NCBI GenBank assembly: GCA_963932145.1
Contig: OZ010574.1
Span: 84,080,549 to 84,144,548 of the forward strand
Direction of reading: 5' to 3'
From: Acanthosepion lycidas
Taxonomy: Eukaryota > Mollusca > Cephalopoda > Sepiida > Sepiidae
DNA: 64,000 nucleotides
Shown: positions 21,333 to 32,068 of the stretch, piece after piece
Numbering within the stretch: position 1 is the stretch's first letter
How the letters are laid out: every line of letters starts with the position of its first letter
The notes under the pieces: generated by a model
What the model was told of the DNA's origin: nothing
Seen by the model: the letters and a program-made list of their open reading frames with translations, nothing else
Databases searched by the model: none
Made by a program: the position numbers and the translations under genes

Positions 21333-22299
21333 TCACTTGTTATATAATGCTCTCTGAATTCCTGTTTGAAGAATGTGGCAGAACAACTTCTGAATAAATC
21401 AAATAATGTTTGTATACAATAGTTTTTGCTTCCTGCCATAAGAATTGAATTTCTTTTATTATTTTGCTTTCTCCATCTGCCATTGTCAAACATTAAGCTG
21501 CTATAAATTCCAGCTGAATGCTAGTGAAAAGCATCTTTTGCCAACTAAAATGGAACCCAAGAAGTGTTTCTTCTACTGCATTGCACTCGTTGCCCCTGGA
21601 GGCTACATAGACAATCTGAGCCTTCAGTCTCCATGTTTGATATTTATTATTAGCAAATGGTATATTCATATTTGACTCTCTCAAAACAAGAAAAGAAAGG
21701 AACACAATAGAAGGTTGAAAATGTAATGATAAGTCTGTGGTTTATTTCCTTTTTCTGCCAGAAACTATTGCAGTTGTATTACATTATATCAGGGTACTAT
21801 GTACAAATAAAAAGGTCTCTCAAAAAAAGAGAATGAAGTGGTTGAAAGATACTTTAAGACAGATTCCATTCAGTTTAAAAAGAAAAATAATTGGAAGCAC
21901 CAACACACATTTACTGCTGTCTATACTTTCTGTTCTTGATCTCCATTCTCCCTAATCCCCCACCACACCTGTGACCCTGAAACCTTTAACCCTCAATTCT
22001 GGGATTATTCTGACATGCTCCGCCTTTCCTTCCCTATTCATCAAGACAGAAGACTTTGGGGGACTATTCAACACACTGGCCTTTGCAGATAAAATGCCAG
22101 AGTGGAGTGAATTGCTCTTTGCAGTGTGTAAAGGATTTAGGCTTCAAAAAGAAAAATTATTATTTATTTATCATCTATGCTTTTAGTAAATAGTCTCTTC
22201 TTGCATCTGTGCTTAATATATTTACTCAATTTATCTTAATTTGATACAAAGCCAAAGATATATATCACTTAATTAAGATTAAACCCACTCCAGTAATAA
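21333..22299. other. No identified feature; several short open frames
   Basis: This roughly 1-kb stretch is less repetitive than its surroundings and has 70-76-codon frames on both strands (for example 21445-21675 and 21971-22186, plus strand). None shows a domain, splice context or conserved motif that I can recognise, and frames on opposite strands overlap. It is a reasonable place to look for a diverged exon, but I do not call one. Confidence 0.35.
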
Positions 22300-22570
22300 T
22301 GACCCTCTATAAGTACCTCGCTGTTTTCATGGTAAATGTTCAGATGAACTACATTCCTTAATTCTGCCATGGCTAAGATCCATCATGACATGCACATTGT
22401 AGCAAACCACCCTCATTCCCTTCATATTCCCCTGATGAGAAGTAAGTTCCACTCAAGCAGCTTCTTCCCATGAACCACTGCTTTGTGGAACCAATTCTGA
22501 AGAGGCTGCTTCCCCAATCACTACAGTCTTAATCTATTCAATTGTCTTTGTATTAACCATAGAGTAGGAC
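22300..22570 (+). pseudogene. LINE-B ORF2 C-terminal fragment
   Basis: Conceptual words in order are KCSDELH(S)LI, RSKFHSSSFFP-TTALWN and RGCFPNHYSLNLF. They match those at 12440 and 55690. Stops and a frameshift separate them. The element is 5'-truncated. Confidence 0.7.
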
Positions 22571-23277
22571 AGAATAGAAACTGTCCTAGGGTGTACACTG
22601 ACAACACACCAGATGAATAGTCTGCCCCTGCCACAAGGATCAGAATACAAATATAAATGGCAGTCATTCAGGACGATGGTGTCTTGTCTTACTCAGACAT
22701 TGCACATTAACCTTTAATAAACTTAATTTTGCTTAGTGTAAAGCAACCGGTGAGGATTGAACTCAGAATAGTAATAATAAACTGTAAGATAAATTTACCA
22801 TCTACTTCTTCCTGGTGAGGCACTTGCTTTTTGGGCCTTGAAATCAAATTAGTTGTAACTCACCTTTTCACATCAAGTTATTTATTAATAAGAATTTTAA
22901 GGTTTTATCTGTAAATGTTGAACTTTTAAATGACATGTACTGTTCAATATCTGATGGGGTTTACTGTTTGTATTACCAAAATGTCCTACTTAAAGACATA
23001 CCGATAACCTCTGTATCCAAAAAGAGGTTAATGGTATTGTGAAGTTTGTTTTTTAGTTTAATTTTTTAATGATTTTTTTGTTTTTATTTCCCTTCTTCAT
23101 TCAAGCAAATACTGTTATTATTTTTTGTCAGTAAATCAAGATGCAGATCATTGAAAATAAATCTTATTATGATGACTGAAACATTTTTCCATATAAAAAA
23201 AGAAAATTCAAGCAAAACCTATCAATATATAAGCAGAAAAATTGCATTCTACCGCTCACTCTTACCCCATGTGTGTG
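22571..23277. other. No supported feature
   Basis: A B-box-like gaggattgaactcag at about 22754-22768 could be a decayed SINE head in either orientation, but there is not enough to call it. The rest is AT-rich. Confidence 0.35.

Positions 23278-23308
<31 letters not shown>
23278..23308. repeat. (TA)n microsatellite
   Basis: About 30 bp of TA dinucleotides. Confidence 0.85.
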
Positions 23309-23429
23309 TGATTAAAACTGGCTTTGAAACATGTCCAGGAGACCAAAAGGCTTTATTAAATAACTTTTGTTTGTAACCAGTCTTCACTTTCCCCTCTCAA
23401 TATAGTTCAAAATCATCTGCATCCTTGTT

Positions 23430-23590
23430 GACATTTTCTACTCTGCAACTCCTTTCTCACAGACAAGATGTCACAAGCCTCTCACTACTCTATCACAATT
23501 TCCATAGTGAGTGTTCAGATGAACTACACTCCTTAGTTCCACCAGTCATAACCTACATGGCCAAGATTTTAGCACTGTGTCAGACAGAGT
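23430..23590 (+). pseudogene. LINE-B ORF2 C-terminal fragment
   Basis: The open frame at 23425-23628 contains RQDVTSLSLLYHNFHSECSD and ELHSLVPPVITYMA, the part just upstream of the tail seen in the other LINE-B copies. The final SLWNRLP part is missing. Confidence 0.6.
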
Positions 23591-23599
23591 TGTTACACA

Positions 23600-25025
23600 A
23601 CAATGCTCTCATATTTCTCAGAATTTAGGATGGCATCATGTCACCAAGATTGAGGTTGTTGAAAGAGCATGCAGTTTTCTTTCATTTGATTTGCCTGTTC
23701 GACAGATGATGGCATGTTTGAAAGTGTCATAGAGTGCTTCCTCTGGCATACCTTCTAATAAATCAACTACCAGTTGCCACCTTTGGTGTAAGTTTTTCTA
23801 TGACATAGGCATATCGATATATCTGCAATGTGATTTTCTTAGCACTGAAAATTGCATGGAGCTGTGAAAGTCACATTTGTATATTAATATGGAAATTGAT
23901 AGTCAGTGTAGCATCTACAGTGTTGTTAGTTGCATTTGTAGCTATCTTTTCATCCATTATGGAGTTTCTCATCAGTAATGTTGAAAGATTTGTTTTTGTT
24001 CCTTTAGTAAGAAAAAAGATTTTTTTTTTTTTTTGTTACTGTGTGTGTTTGTTTCTCACATCAGTTGGTCACCAATTTTGTTGTGGATTTGAATCAACCC
24101 ACAAAAGAAAGTGAGAAATGTTTTTAAATATAAAAATATAAAATATTTTTTCCCTGTTTTTACAACTAAATATTTCAAAGCTTGTATGAGTGTTCATACA
24201 GTGCTTATTTTAATTGTTTGTTACGATGAAAAGAAATGTAATTTTTTTGCATGTGAGAAAAAAGAAGCAGGGAAGAAAGTGAGGAGGAAAGTGTCACATG
24301 GCTTGGTGTGGAAGACATGTGAATGAGTAAGGAAATTTCTTTTAAGCCAAGTAAACAGTTACCCTATGCTGCCATTTCTTCTCCTTTTTCACTTGTAATG
24401 TTTAGAAACATTGCTTATATACTCATCAAAGGGATCATGAAACATGTTTTTTATTGTCTATGGGAACATGACCTATTGGTTGAAAAATGTTAAATATTTA
24501 TTTCAAAGGATTGGTTAACTGGAAGGACGTGTGAATCCTCCAACTCAGAAACCATTTTTTTCTTATTTGGTGTTTGACTATCTTACTGTTTCTTTCCATC
24601 TTCACTCCACATATATATTATGATTATTATATATATATATGTGTATTGATTATTTTTTTCAACTTTTTTCACAGTTACTACTTTTATCTGTATTAGTATT
24701 TGTGTTTGTACAACTACTCTGAAGATTATTCATCTTATTTTTACTTTCTGTTTTTGCTTACCTAAAGTTATATTTATCGACTTTGCCTTTTCCCCTCTCA
24801 TTTATGTTTCATCAATTGATGTTTTAGGTGTTAGTACTGTCAAAAAGTTAATATAGATTTGTTTTTATTGTATCTTATAAATAATGACTTCATGATCTTT
24901 GAGCATTTTAGGTTGAAGTCCTGATTTATATTTTTTTTCTACTATCTTTCAATATTTGTGTTTGTTTATTTATGTATGACTCTTTTGTAATTTGCCTTGC
25001 TTTCCAGTTTTTATGATTAGCTAAT

Positions 25026-25028
<3 letters not shown>
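23600..25028. other. No recognisable feature
   Basis: AT-rich with a T run near 24022-24034. The 94-codon frame at 23830-24114 is hydrophobic because of T-rich codons and lacks any family motif. Confidence 0.4.
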
Positions 25029-25095
<67 letters not shown>

Positions 25096-25098
25096 CAT
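25029..25098. repeat. Long (TA)n microsatellite
   Basis: About 65 bp of TA with one interrupting c, directly abutting the Tc1-like terminal repeat. Confidence 0.95.
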
Positions 25099-25099
25099 A

Positions 25100-26607
25100 C
25101 AGTGGGGAAAATATTTCATCTCCTGCTGATTTTCTGCGTTTGCCACCTTACAAAAGTGGGAACAGCCTATAATTTTAGTAGGTCGTCTTAAAAGTGAGAG
25201 ATAGAATATAAAAAAAATCTATAAAATCACTTTATATTAATCTTTGAACATTTATTTCTTTTATATTGAAAAAATAAATATTTAACCCCCTAGCAACCAG
25301 CAATGCTTCAGGCCTGATAGACCGGTTATGTGACCAGGAGGCATAAAGACTAGTCCTTTTACTCAATTATTACTCATAATCAAGTAATCTTTACCTATAT
25401 AAAAGACACTAGTTCACAGAATCCTTCAGTGAATTAGAATCTAATCTCTCCACAATGGGCAAGATGAAAGAATTGTATACCTGCACAAGACTGGAATGGG
25501 CTACAAGACAATTGGCAAGCATCTAGGTGAGAAGGCATCAACTGTTGGTGTGATAATAAGAAAATGGAAGAAACACCAATTGACTATCAATCCCCCTCAG
25601 TCTGGAGCTCCATGCAAGATCTCCCAACATGGAGAGAACCTGAAGATGAGAAAGATGAGGAAACAACCCAGAACTACACGGCAAGAACTTGTTGATGATC
25701 TCAAGGCAGCTGAGACCATAGTCACCAAGATGACCATTAGTAACACACTACGTCGTAATGGACTGAAATCATGTGGTGCCCGCAAGGTCCCCCTACTTAA
25801 GAAAGCATATGTACAGGCCCATTAGAACTGAAAGTGAGCACTTGGATGATTCATAGGAGGGTTGTGAAAAAATGCTGTGGTCAGACAAGACTAAACTTGA
25901 GCTTTTTGGCATCAACTTGACTTGCCATGTTTGGAGAAAAAAAAAGCTGACTTGGACCCAAAGAACAACATCCCAACGATTAAGGATGGTGGTGGAAATA
26001 TTATGATTTGGGGCTGTTACTCTGCTAAGGGGACAGAACAACTAAACTGGGTTGAGGGAAAGATGGATGGTGCCAAGTACAGGGAAATCTTGAGTGAAAA
26101 CCTCCTTGCTTCAGCCAGGACACTGAAGATGGTTTGTGGATGGGTGTTCGACCCAAAGCATATGGTTAAGGCAACAAAGGAATAGCTCAAGAAAAAGCAC
26201 ATTAAGGTTATGGAGTGGCCTAGACCTTAAACCTTTAGAGAATCTGTGGAGGGAGCTAAAGTTTGCCTAATGACAACCTACAAACCTTAAAGATTTGGAG
26301 AGGATTTGCAAAGAGCAGTGGGCCAAAATCCCCCGCCCCCTGGGATCTGTAAAAACTTGGTAAACAACAACAGGAAATGTCTGGTTGCTGTGCTTATGTT
26401 TTGCTATTGGGTGAAATACTTATTTTTTTCAATAAAAAAGAAATAAATATTAAAAAATTAATATAATGTAATTTCCTAGAATTTTTTTTAATATTCTATA
26501 TCACACCTTCAAGATGGACCTATCCTGAAAATTATAAACCATTCCTATTTTAGTAAGGTAGCAAACTCAGAAAATCAGCAGGGGAAGAAATACTTATTTT
26601 CTCCACT

Positions 26608-26608
<1 letters not shown>
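25100..26608 (+). mobile_element. Tc1-like DNA transposon with both terminal repeats
   Basis: The left end cagtggggaaaatatttcat continues cctgctgattttctg. The right end in reverse reads tagtggagaaaataagtatt, then cccctgctgattttctg. The terminal repeats extend about 50 bp with several mismatches. TA flanks both sides, and the element sits between two (TA)n tracts. From memory, this type of end is common for Tc1 elements of fishes and other vertebrates. Confidence 0.85.
25455..26400 (+). pseudogene. Tc1-like transposase, broken
   Basis: The frame at 25496-25825 has the HTH part ([26 protein letters not shown]) and the [12 protein letters not shown] linker, ending [19 protein letters not shown]. 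After a stop and frameshift, 25922-26185 has [18 protein letters not shown] and [18 protein letters not shown]. The QDNDPKHT-type box is altered to [13 protein letters not shown]. The final PSQSPDLNPIENLWRE box is decayed to RP-TFRESVEGA-like reading, with NLWREL recoverable in another frame. The gene is inactive. Confidence 0.85.
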
Positions 26609-26610
<2 letters not shown>

Positions 26611-26658
<48 letters not shown>

Positions 26659-26706
26659 ACACACCACTCCCCCACCCCCACCCATATATATATATATATA
26701 TATAAC
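26611..26706. repeat. (TA)n microsatellites flanking a C-rich stretch
   Basis: TA tracts lie at about 26618-26657 and 26685-26704, separated by caccactcccccaccccc. Confidence 0.9.
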
Positions 26707-26784
26707 CATTAATTATTTTGAGATTCTGAAACACTTAATGTATGTAACATTTATATATGTACATTATTTTTGTTTCAAACGTTG

Positions 26785-27252
26785 TCAGCAGAGAGCCGAG
26801 GGTGTTAGTGAGAATAAACTCTTGCTGTTTATAAAATTTTCCCATGTCATGTATCTCAAATTGCCTCTGACAATTAAGTCCAGCTTCAAGCTGAAATAGC
26901 GCTGAAAGCAGACCACTGGTGCCACATAACAAGCTCCTCCTTCAGATAGATGGAGATTATCAGCCTGGAAAGGCTGTTCATCTAGAAGGAAAATCCTCAA
27001 CCACTGCTGCCTTGCAACCATCTATATCTAAACATGGAAAAGGCCCTGGAAGAAAATCCAGTCAGAAAATATGGAGTGGAGCCCAGAAGACGTTTGACTG
27101 TCAACACTGGCAATCTTCTGGCAAATCCTGCAACCAAGCCAGTTTCTTTGGTTCTTGTGGGTCTGGCCAGTATGGTGTCCATGTGGTCTGGGCAGCATAT
27201 AACCTTCATATATGATCACTCAGGCCTGCACCCTGAAAGGGCTGAATGTTAA
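26785..27252. other. Unidentified GC-richer segment
   Basis: The region is notably richer in G and C than its flanks and carries overlapping open frames on both strands (26919-27215 plus, 27034-27252 plus, 26997-27209 minus). I recognise no domain in any of them. It might be a decayed transposable element body. Confidence 0.3.
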
Positions 27253-28020
27253 GCAAACAAAGCTTTACTGTTATGTCACATGATAAATGGGTACTAATAC
27301 TACTACTGTTATATTTATGTGACTATTACTTTAGGAAAATACATGAGTTCACTTTCCCTGCCCTTTGTCTTTTTGTCATATTTCTTGACAAAAGGTTCTG
27401 TTACTAACATTCCATACTGGTTATGTATTTGACACTGAGACCAGTATTTGAACATAGTTTAAAGGAGAGATTTTAAATGCTGATCTCTTCATAGAACTGT
27501 TTTCTTCACTTGGAAGACTGACAAAACAAAATCTTCCTCCTTCCAAATTTCACACCCCACAATTTAACTATGTTCCATAATCTAAATGAATATCAATTTT
27601 GAAATTTTGAAAGATTCTCACCCATTTTACAGTCTTTATAAGTGAGTCTTGTTTATCTTAGAAATAGTAATGAAGTTTAAAGTATAAAGCTTTGTAATCA
27701 ATAGTGTATAAGTGATTTCTAGGTTAACAAACTTTCAAGGAAAATTTCAAATTACAACTAAACTTCTTTTCACTGTTTCTTTGTAGCTTTGCTATAGGAA
27801 AAGAAAAACATTTCCTGGATTTTATACATTCCAGACATGAAATATTTTATTTTATATTAAATCACTTGGATTAAACTGTGACATTGTGACATAGAAGTCA
27901 AAGCTTTGAGATCAACAGTTTTATTATGAGTGAGAAAATTCTTCCATGTAACAAATTCTCTTTTGTTATCTCACTGCTTTTGCTCATTTTACACAAATAT
28001 TTTACATCAATAAATATGTG
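27253..28020. other. No recognisable feature
   Basis: AT-rich, no recognisable repeats or coding potential. Confidence 0.4.

Positions 28021-28022
<2 letters not shown>

Positions 28023-28099
<77 letters not shown>
28023..28099. repeat. Long (TA)n microsatellite
   Basis: About 76 bp of TA dinucleotides. Confidence 0.95.
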
Positions 28100-28101
<2 letters not shown>

Positions 28102-28975
28102 CAAAGAAGCTCAAGCACTCATTAATCGTTTTTCCAACACATTCAGATTAACTATAAGCATAAAGAAACCTGAAGTTGTCCATCAACCAAGGCCCACACC
28201 TAAGTAGATCAGGGGTGTAAAACAAAAACTACCTGCCCACACCTTTCCAATCATTCCCATTTAGCAGCAACAACCTAAAGTATGTGAAATCATTCTTGTA
28301 CTTAGGAAGCAAAATCAATTCAAGTGCCTCTTTGGATGATGAAATAGTTAACCAAATATCAAAGGCAACCAATGCCTTTGGGAAGCTTAAGCATCACCTA
28401 TGGGATGTTCATAGGATTTCCCTGAAAATGAAAATTAGTGTCTATCGATCAGTCATTCTCGCCACACTTCTTTGTGGGTCAGAATCGTGGACACCATACA
28501 GGACACACATCAATCAACTTGATGCTTTTCATAAATGCTGGTGGTGTCGGTGGTATTAAATCCTTTCTGATGCAATCACAGTTTAGATGGGCTGATCAGA
28601 ATGAGTGATGATCAGATGTCAAAAATCCTCATGTGTAGCCAACTTTTTCATGGTAAGTGTAACGTAGGCCACCCTTGGTTATGCTTCAAGGATAAACTTA
28701 AATACAATTTAATTGCTGCAAAAATCTCTGTAGAGGAGTTTGAACTTGCTGTTGAAAACTAAGCAAACTGGAGAAATATTAGCTACTGAGGTATAATTAA
28801 CTTTGAAAAGAATCGTCTCAACCATCTGAGAGAATTGAGAATTAACACTAAATCTCAGGCTAATACATCAGCCCATATGACAGTCTACTCTTCAGTATGA
28901 CCTTCATGTGGATTTGTTTGGAAATACCATGCAGGATTGTTGTCTCATATGAAACATAAACATAAAAACTGAACT
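28100..28975 (+). pseudogene. LINE-C reverse transcriptase 3' part, broken
   Basis: The first segment reads EAQALINRFSNTFRLTISIK and KPEVVHQP, the region just after the RT active site. The open frame at 28284-28559 has FLYLGSKINSSASLDDEI, then SKATNAFGKLKHHLWD and ILATLLCGSESWTPYRTH. Downstream, frameshifted, it has LRWADQ. Near 28890-28960 there is PSCGFVWKYHAGLLSHMKH, a C2H2-like finger whose first Cys codon is now TGA. A C-terminal CCHH-type finger after the RT is known in several LINE clades. The 5' part including the YADD motif is missing. Confidence 0.8.
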
Positions 28976-29014
28976 GAAAGACACTCATACATTGAAAACA
29001 ATGGGAGAGTCCAG

Positions 29015-29017
<3 letters not shown>

Positions 29018-29052
<35 letters not shown>
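29018..29052. repeat. (TA)n microsatellite
   Basis: TA tract preceding the shared repeat at 29050. Confidence 0.85.
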
Positions 29053-29054
<2 letters not shown>

Positions 29055-29200
29055 GAAAAATATACGGAAAAAACAAACAAAAATCCTAATATGCAATTAT
29101 GCTGTTTTAATGTTAATATAATGTCAACGTCAGACGTTTCGGTCTAGTAGACCATCTTCAGGACATATTCATAAAACATAATTAACATTAGACTATATTT
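29050..29200 (-). repeat. (TA)n-anchored repeat, copy 2, with hammerhead-core-like motif
   Basis: The first 72 bases repeat 18649-18722 almost exactly. Here the repeat continues into a segment that on the minus strand reads ctgaaga (29155-29161), a stem ggtct/agacc, then gaaac (29136-29140). That order is the conserved core of hammerhead ribozymes, which are known in Penelope-like and other retroelements. I have not modelled stems I and III. Confidence 0.5.
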
Positions 29201-29394
29201 AATTCAACATGAAAAGACGATGGAATCACTTGTCATGTTCACCATATGAGGGTCCAACAATTCAACTCCTAAGAGTGAACAGTCAGACTACCCGTACATA
29301 TAATTTGATTTGGTTTGAACAGAACCAACTATACTTTTTAGAAAAACCGAATACAGAGAACTGGTGCATATAGTGTTTCACAAGGTTTTCAAAC

Positions 29395-29590
29395 CGTCCT
29401 CCTCAGATTTTGAATTCAGTGTTGTCCTTCTTCTAGATTTGTTGCAACCCAAGGCTAAAGAACCTCGTCTGTTCTACTATTTAACCTATAGCTAGAGGGA
29501 GAAGAGATGGATTCATACCTATCTCAACAGTATGGAGTTCAAACTCAGCACTCCAATTTCTCATTTTGAGCCATTGTTCATAACTCCACC
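29395..29590 (-). repeat. tRNA-SINE-like repeat copy
   Basis: In reverse the words are gagttcaaactc..., then gtatgaatccatctcttctc, and the tail tctagaagaaggacaacact. These follow the order of the copy at 1430/12780. Confidence 0.55.
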
Positions 29591-29593
29591 CAC

Positions 29594-29625
29594 TATATAT
29601 ATATATATATATATAAATATATATA

Positions 29626-29686
<61 letters not shown>
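29594..29686. repeat. (TA)n-(GA)n compound microsatellite
   Basis: About 35 bp of TA is followed by about 56 bp of GA. Confidence 0.95.
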
Positions 29687-29690
<4 letters not shown>

Positions 29691-29814
29691 CAAATTAAAA
29701 AAATTATGTTTTATTTTATGAAAGTATTTATTTATTTATATATATATTTGATATTTCAAATTGTCCTCAATCTTTCATCAGAAATAACTGTTTGTTACAA
29801 ATAAATTAAAATTA

Positions 29815-29890
29815 CTGTTTGTTAGCAAGTAGCGTCCCTCGCGAGATGCGGACGTCACGTGATGTGGAACGTCATTGTTCGGATATTCCT
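29815..29890. other. Short CpG-rich islet
   Basis: The words gtagcgtccctcgcgagatg and gcggacgtcacgtgatg carry about seven CpG within roughly 60 bp, in a window where CpG is otherwise rare. It is possibly an LTR or promoter remnant. Function is unknown. Confidence 0.4.
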
Positions 29891-30120
29891 AACTTGAATC
29901 TAACTGTCATAAATATTTTAAATGTTGTTTAATTTTTTTAACTATATCTAAAAAAAAAATTGCTTAACTGTTGAAATATTTATAAAGATTTAAAACACCC
30001 AAGTCCCTATTCAACCCTAGTTTATGTGTATTTAATTTTAAAATCAAATATGTTTCTTTTTTTCTGCATGTGTATGTGGAACTAAAATCGGAATCTATCA
30101 ATAAACATTTGCAGTTTGCA
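29891..30120. other. No recognisable feature
   Basis: AT-rich unique sequence. Confidence 0.4.
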
Positions 30121-30121
30121 T

Positions 30122-30157
<36 letters not shown>

Positions 30158-30158
30158 G

Positions 30159-30216
<58 letters not shown>
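30121..30216. repeat. (CA)n-(TA)n compound microsatellite
   Basis: A short CA tract leads into about 75 bp of TA interrupted by tgtatatg units. Confidence 0.95.
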
Positions 30217-30220
<4 letters not shown>

Positions 30221-30479
30221 CTGTAGAAAAAGACAATATGTATAAAAGTAAAAGTCAATAGGAAAATTGTATTATTAGCTGATGGGTTTCATCCAATGTG
30301 AACTTTTTCAAGGCAAAAACAAAATGAATTTATTAAAACAACGTAACTATTAACAACAAAATAAAACGTCCTTAGCAACTAAAAGAATTTAGAAAATGCT
30401 ATTGTATTTATATGGCTATTCAGTTGACAATATTAATACAATAGCTTATATATATATATATTTGTGACAAATAATATAG
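30217..30479. other. No recognisable feature
   Basis: AT-rich. A short (TA)n lies at about 30448-30461. Confidence 0.4.
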
Positions 30480-30790
30480 CTCTAGTTTCTGGCATGCCAC
30501 AATGGTTGACAGATAAGGTGAGTTAGCATTTGGGGAAACTCATCATCATCCTCAGTCCCATAATTGGGTGTGGTTGTTGTTCTGCTGGGCAACTCATCAG
30601 TTTCTTCCCAACATCTGGACTGAAAGCTGGAAAGATATTCATTCATGTGTAGCATGTCTTGGGAAGTAAACTTGGTGGACCCAATCCTTCTCCAGGTTAA
30701 ACTACAGCTGATGTTGGCTACTGATTCCATCAAAGGTACTTATATGGCTAGGTAGAAGCTGCTAAAAGCTGTTACCTCCATTGTCATCCA
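30480..30790 (-). repeat. Dispersed repeat shared with 60200-60480
   Basis: On the minus strand this reads MMESVANISCSLTW and SQDMLHMNEYLSSFQSR. The plus strand at about 60340-60440 reads QWFDLKRHGRHQLYFAQDML and CMNEYLFDFQ. The shared HQ-YF-QDML--NEYL-FQ order shows a common origin. I do not recognise the protein, if there is one. It may be part of a retroelement. Confidence 0.5.
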
Positions 30791-30794
30791 TGGC

Positions 30795-31599
30795 AAGAAT
30801 CTAATCAATTTGTTTTATGACTGTGTTTTAATTAGATTTTATATGATGCATATTACTTATTTAGCTGTTTTAGAAACCAGAAAATATATTTAGTTATCTA
30901 ATTATATATTCAAATTTGTTGGATGTCGGATTAAAATATATTAATGTATAGTATGTATTGAGACAGAAAATATAATCCAAATATGGCAAAGCATTCAGAT
31001 GAAGCTGAATTGTTATATGACTGAACTTTGAGCTTTGAGGTCAATAGTTTCACTCCAACAGATTAAATTCATCCATGTAACAAATTGCACTTATTTTTTC
31101 TGTCTGTTCTGTAGAGAAAGTTTTAATGAAACTTTACATTTAGACATTCTGGAACATGGGATTTCTTTTTCTTCTATTTTAAAGCTGAGAAAATAGATTT
31201 AAATGCTGCAGTATATTGAATTGGATGTTAAATTTAAACCAAATAGAACAATAGTATTTTCTGTCTCTCTGTTTGATGGAACAAAGAGATCAAAGTAGAT
31301 TTGATTGTAGGTCTTTGTTAGGAAAAAATTATTTGCCACTAAACTGTAAAGAAAGATGTTTAAAATGAGCTGATCTCCCCTTTTCCCATTTTCCTTTTTA
31401 AGTGATTTCTGTTTCAAAGATAATTACACAAAATATTACCAAAAGAATTAAGAACAAAATATTTTAACCATAATTTTATAAACGGCTTCCTTTTCAAAAG
31501 CTATGTTCATCTAAGATATAAGAAGTCATGTCTCAGCAACTTCTGCTTTTTTAATATCTGTAAACTTTAAATCATTATAACTGTTCTTTGAAAACGTAG
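30795..31599. other. No recognisable feature
   Basis: AT-rich with only chance open frames. Confidence 0.4.
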
Positions 31600-31830
31600 T
31601 GGAGTTGTTTCCAACTACCTTCTCTACAACATCGAATTCAGAGTTATCCTTATCCTAGAATGGTTAGCCTACCAAGACTAGAAAACTGGGTCCATTCAAC
31701 TATTTTTCTTATAGTTTCCTTGAAGGGAGATAGATTCATACCTTCTTCAAGGATATTAGTGTGAAATGAATGTAACAGCCCTGGACAGAGTTTGAAATTA
31801 GCATGCCAATTTCATTTTTTTTGTACCAGT
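31600..31830 (-). repeat. tRNA-SINE-like repeat copy
   Basis: In reverse the order is ggcatgctaatttcaaactc, gttacattcatttcac, gtatgaatctatctcccttc, then ctaggataaggataactctg. This is the most complete comparison to the copy at 1430. Confidence 0.6.
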
Positions 31831-32068
31831 AACTATGATGCTACAAATATAATGCTTCCCTTTTTTAATAAAATTCCAGAACATGTACGTATCTACAGGG
31901 TGCGATGGATAAATTGTCACCATTTTATATTTTTAATTTCACACATGTGCATTGTTTATTTTTGACTTTGTCAACTGCACAGTAAAGTAGGATCAGTTGG
32001 GCACTGTCTGTCCAGAAATTTGGAAATAGCACATTGCATTAACACTAGAAGCTCCAATACAAACATTT

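Noticed and set aside
21445..22186. Possible host exons
   Set aside because: Short frames lack recognisable domains and consistent splice sites, and opposite-strand frames overlap. A transcript or protein alignment would be decisive.
26919..27252. 98- and 72-codon overlapping open frames
   Set aside because: No family recognised. The GC-richer composition makes long chance frames more likely, and frames on both strands are equally open.
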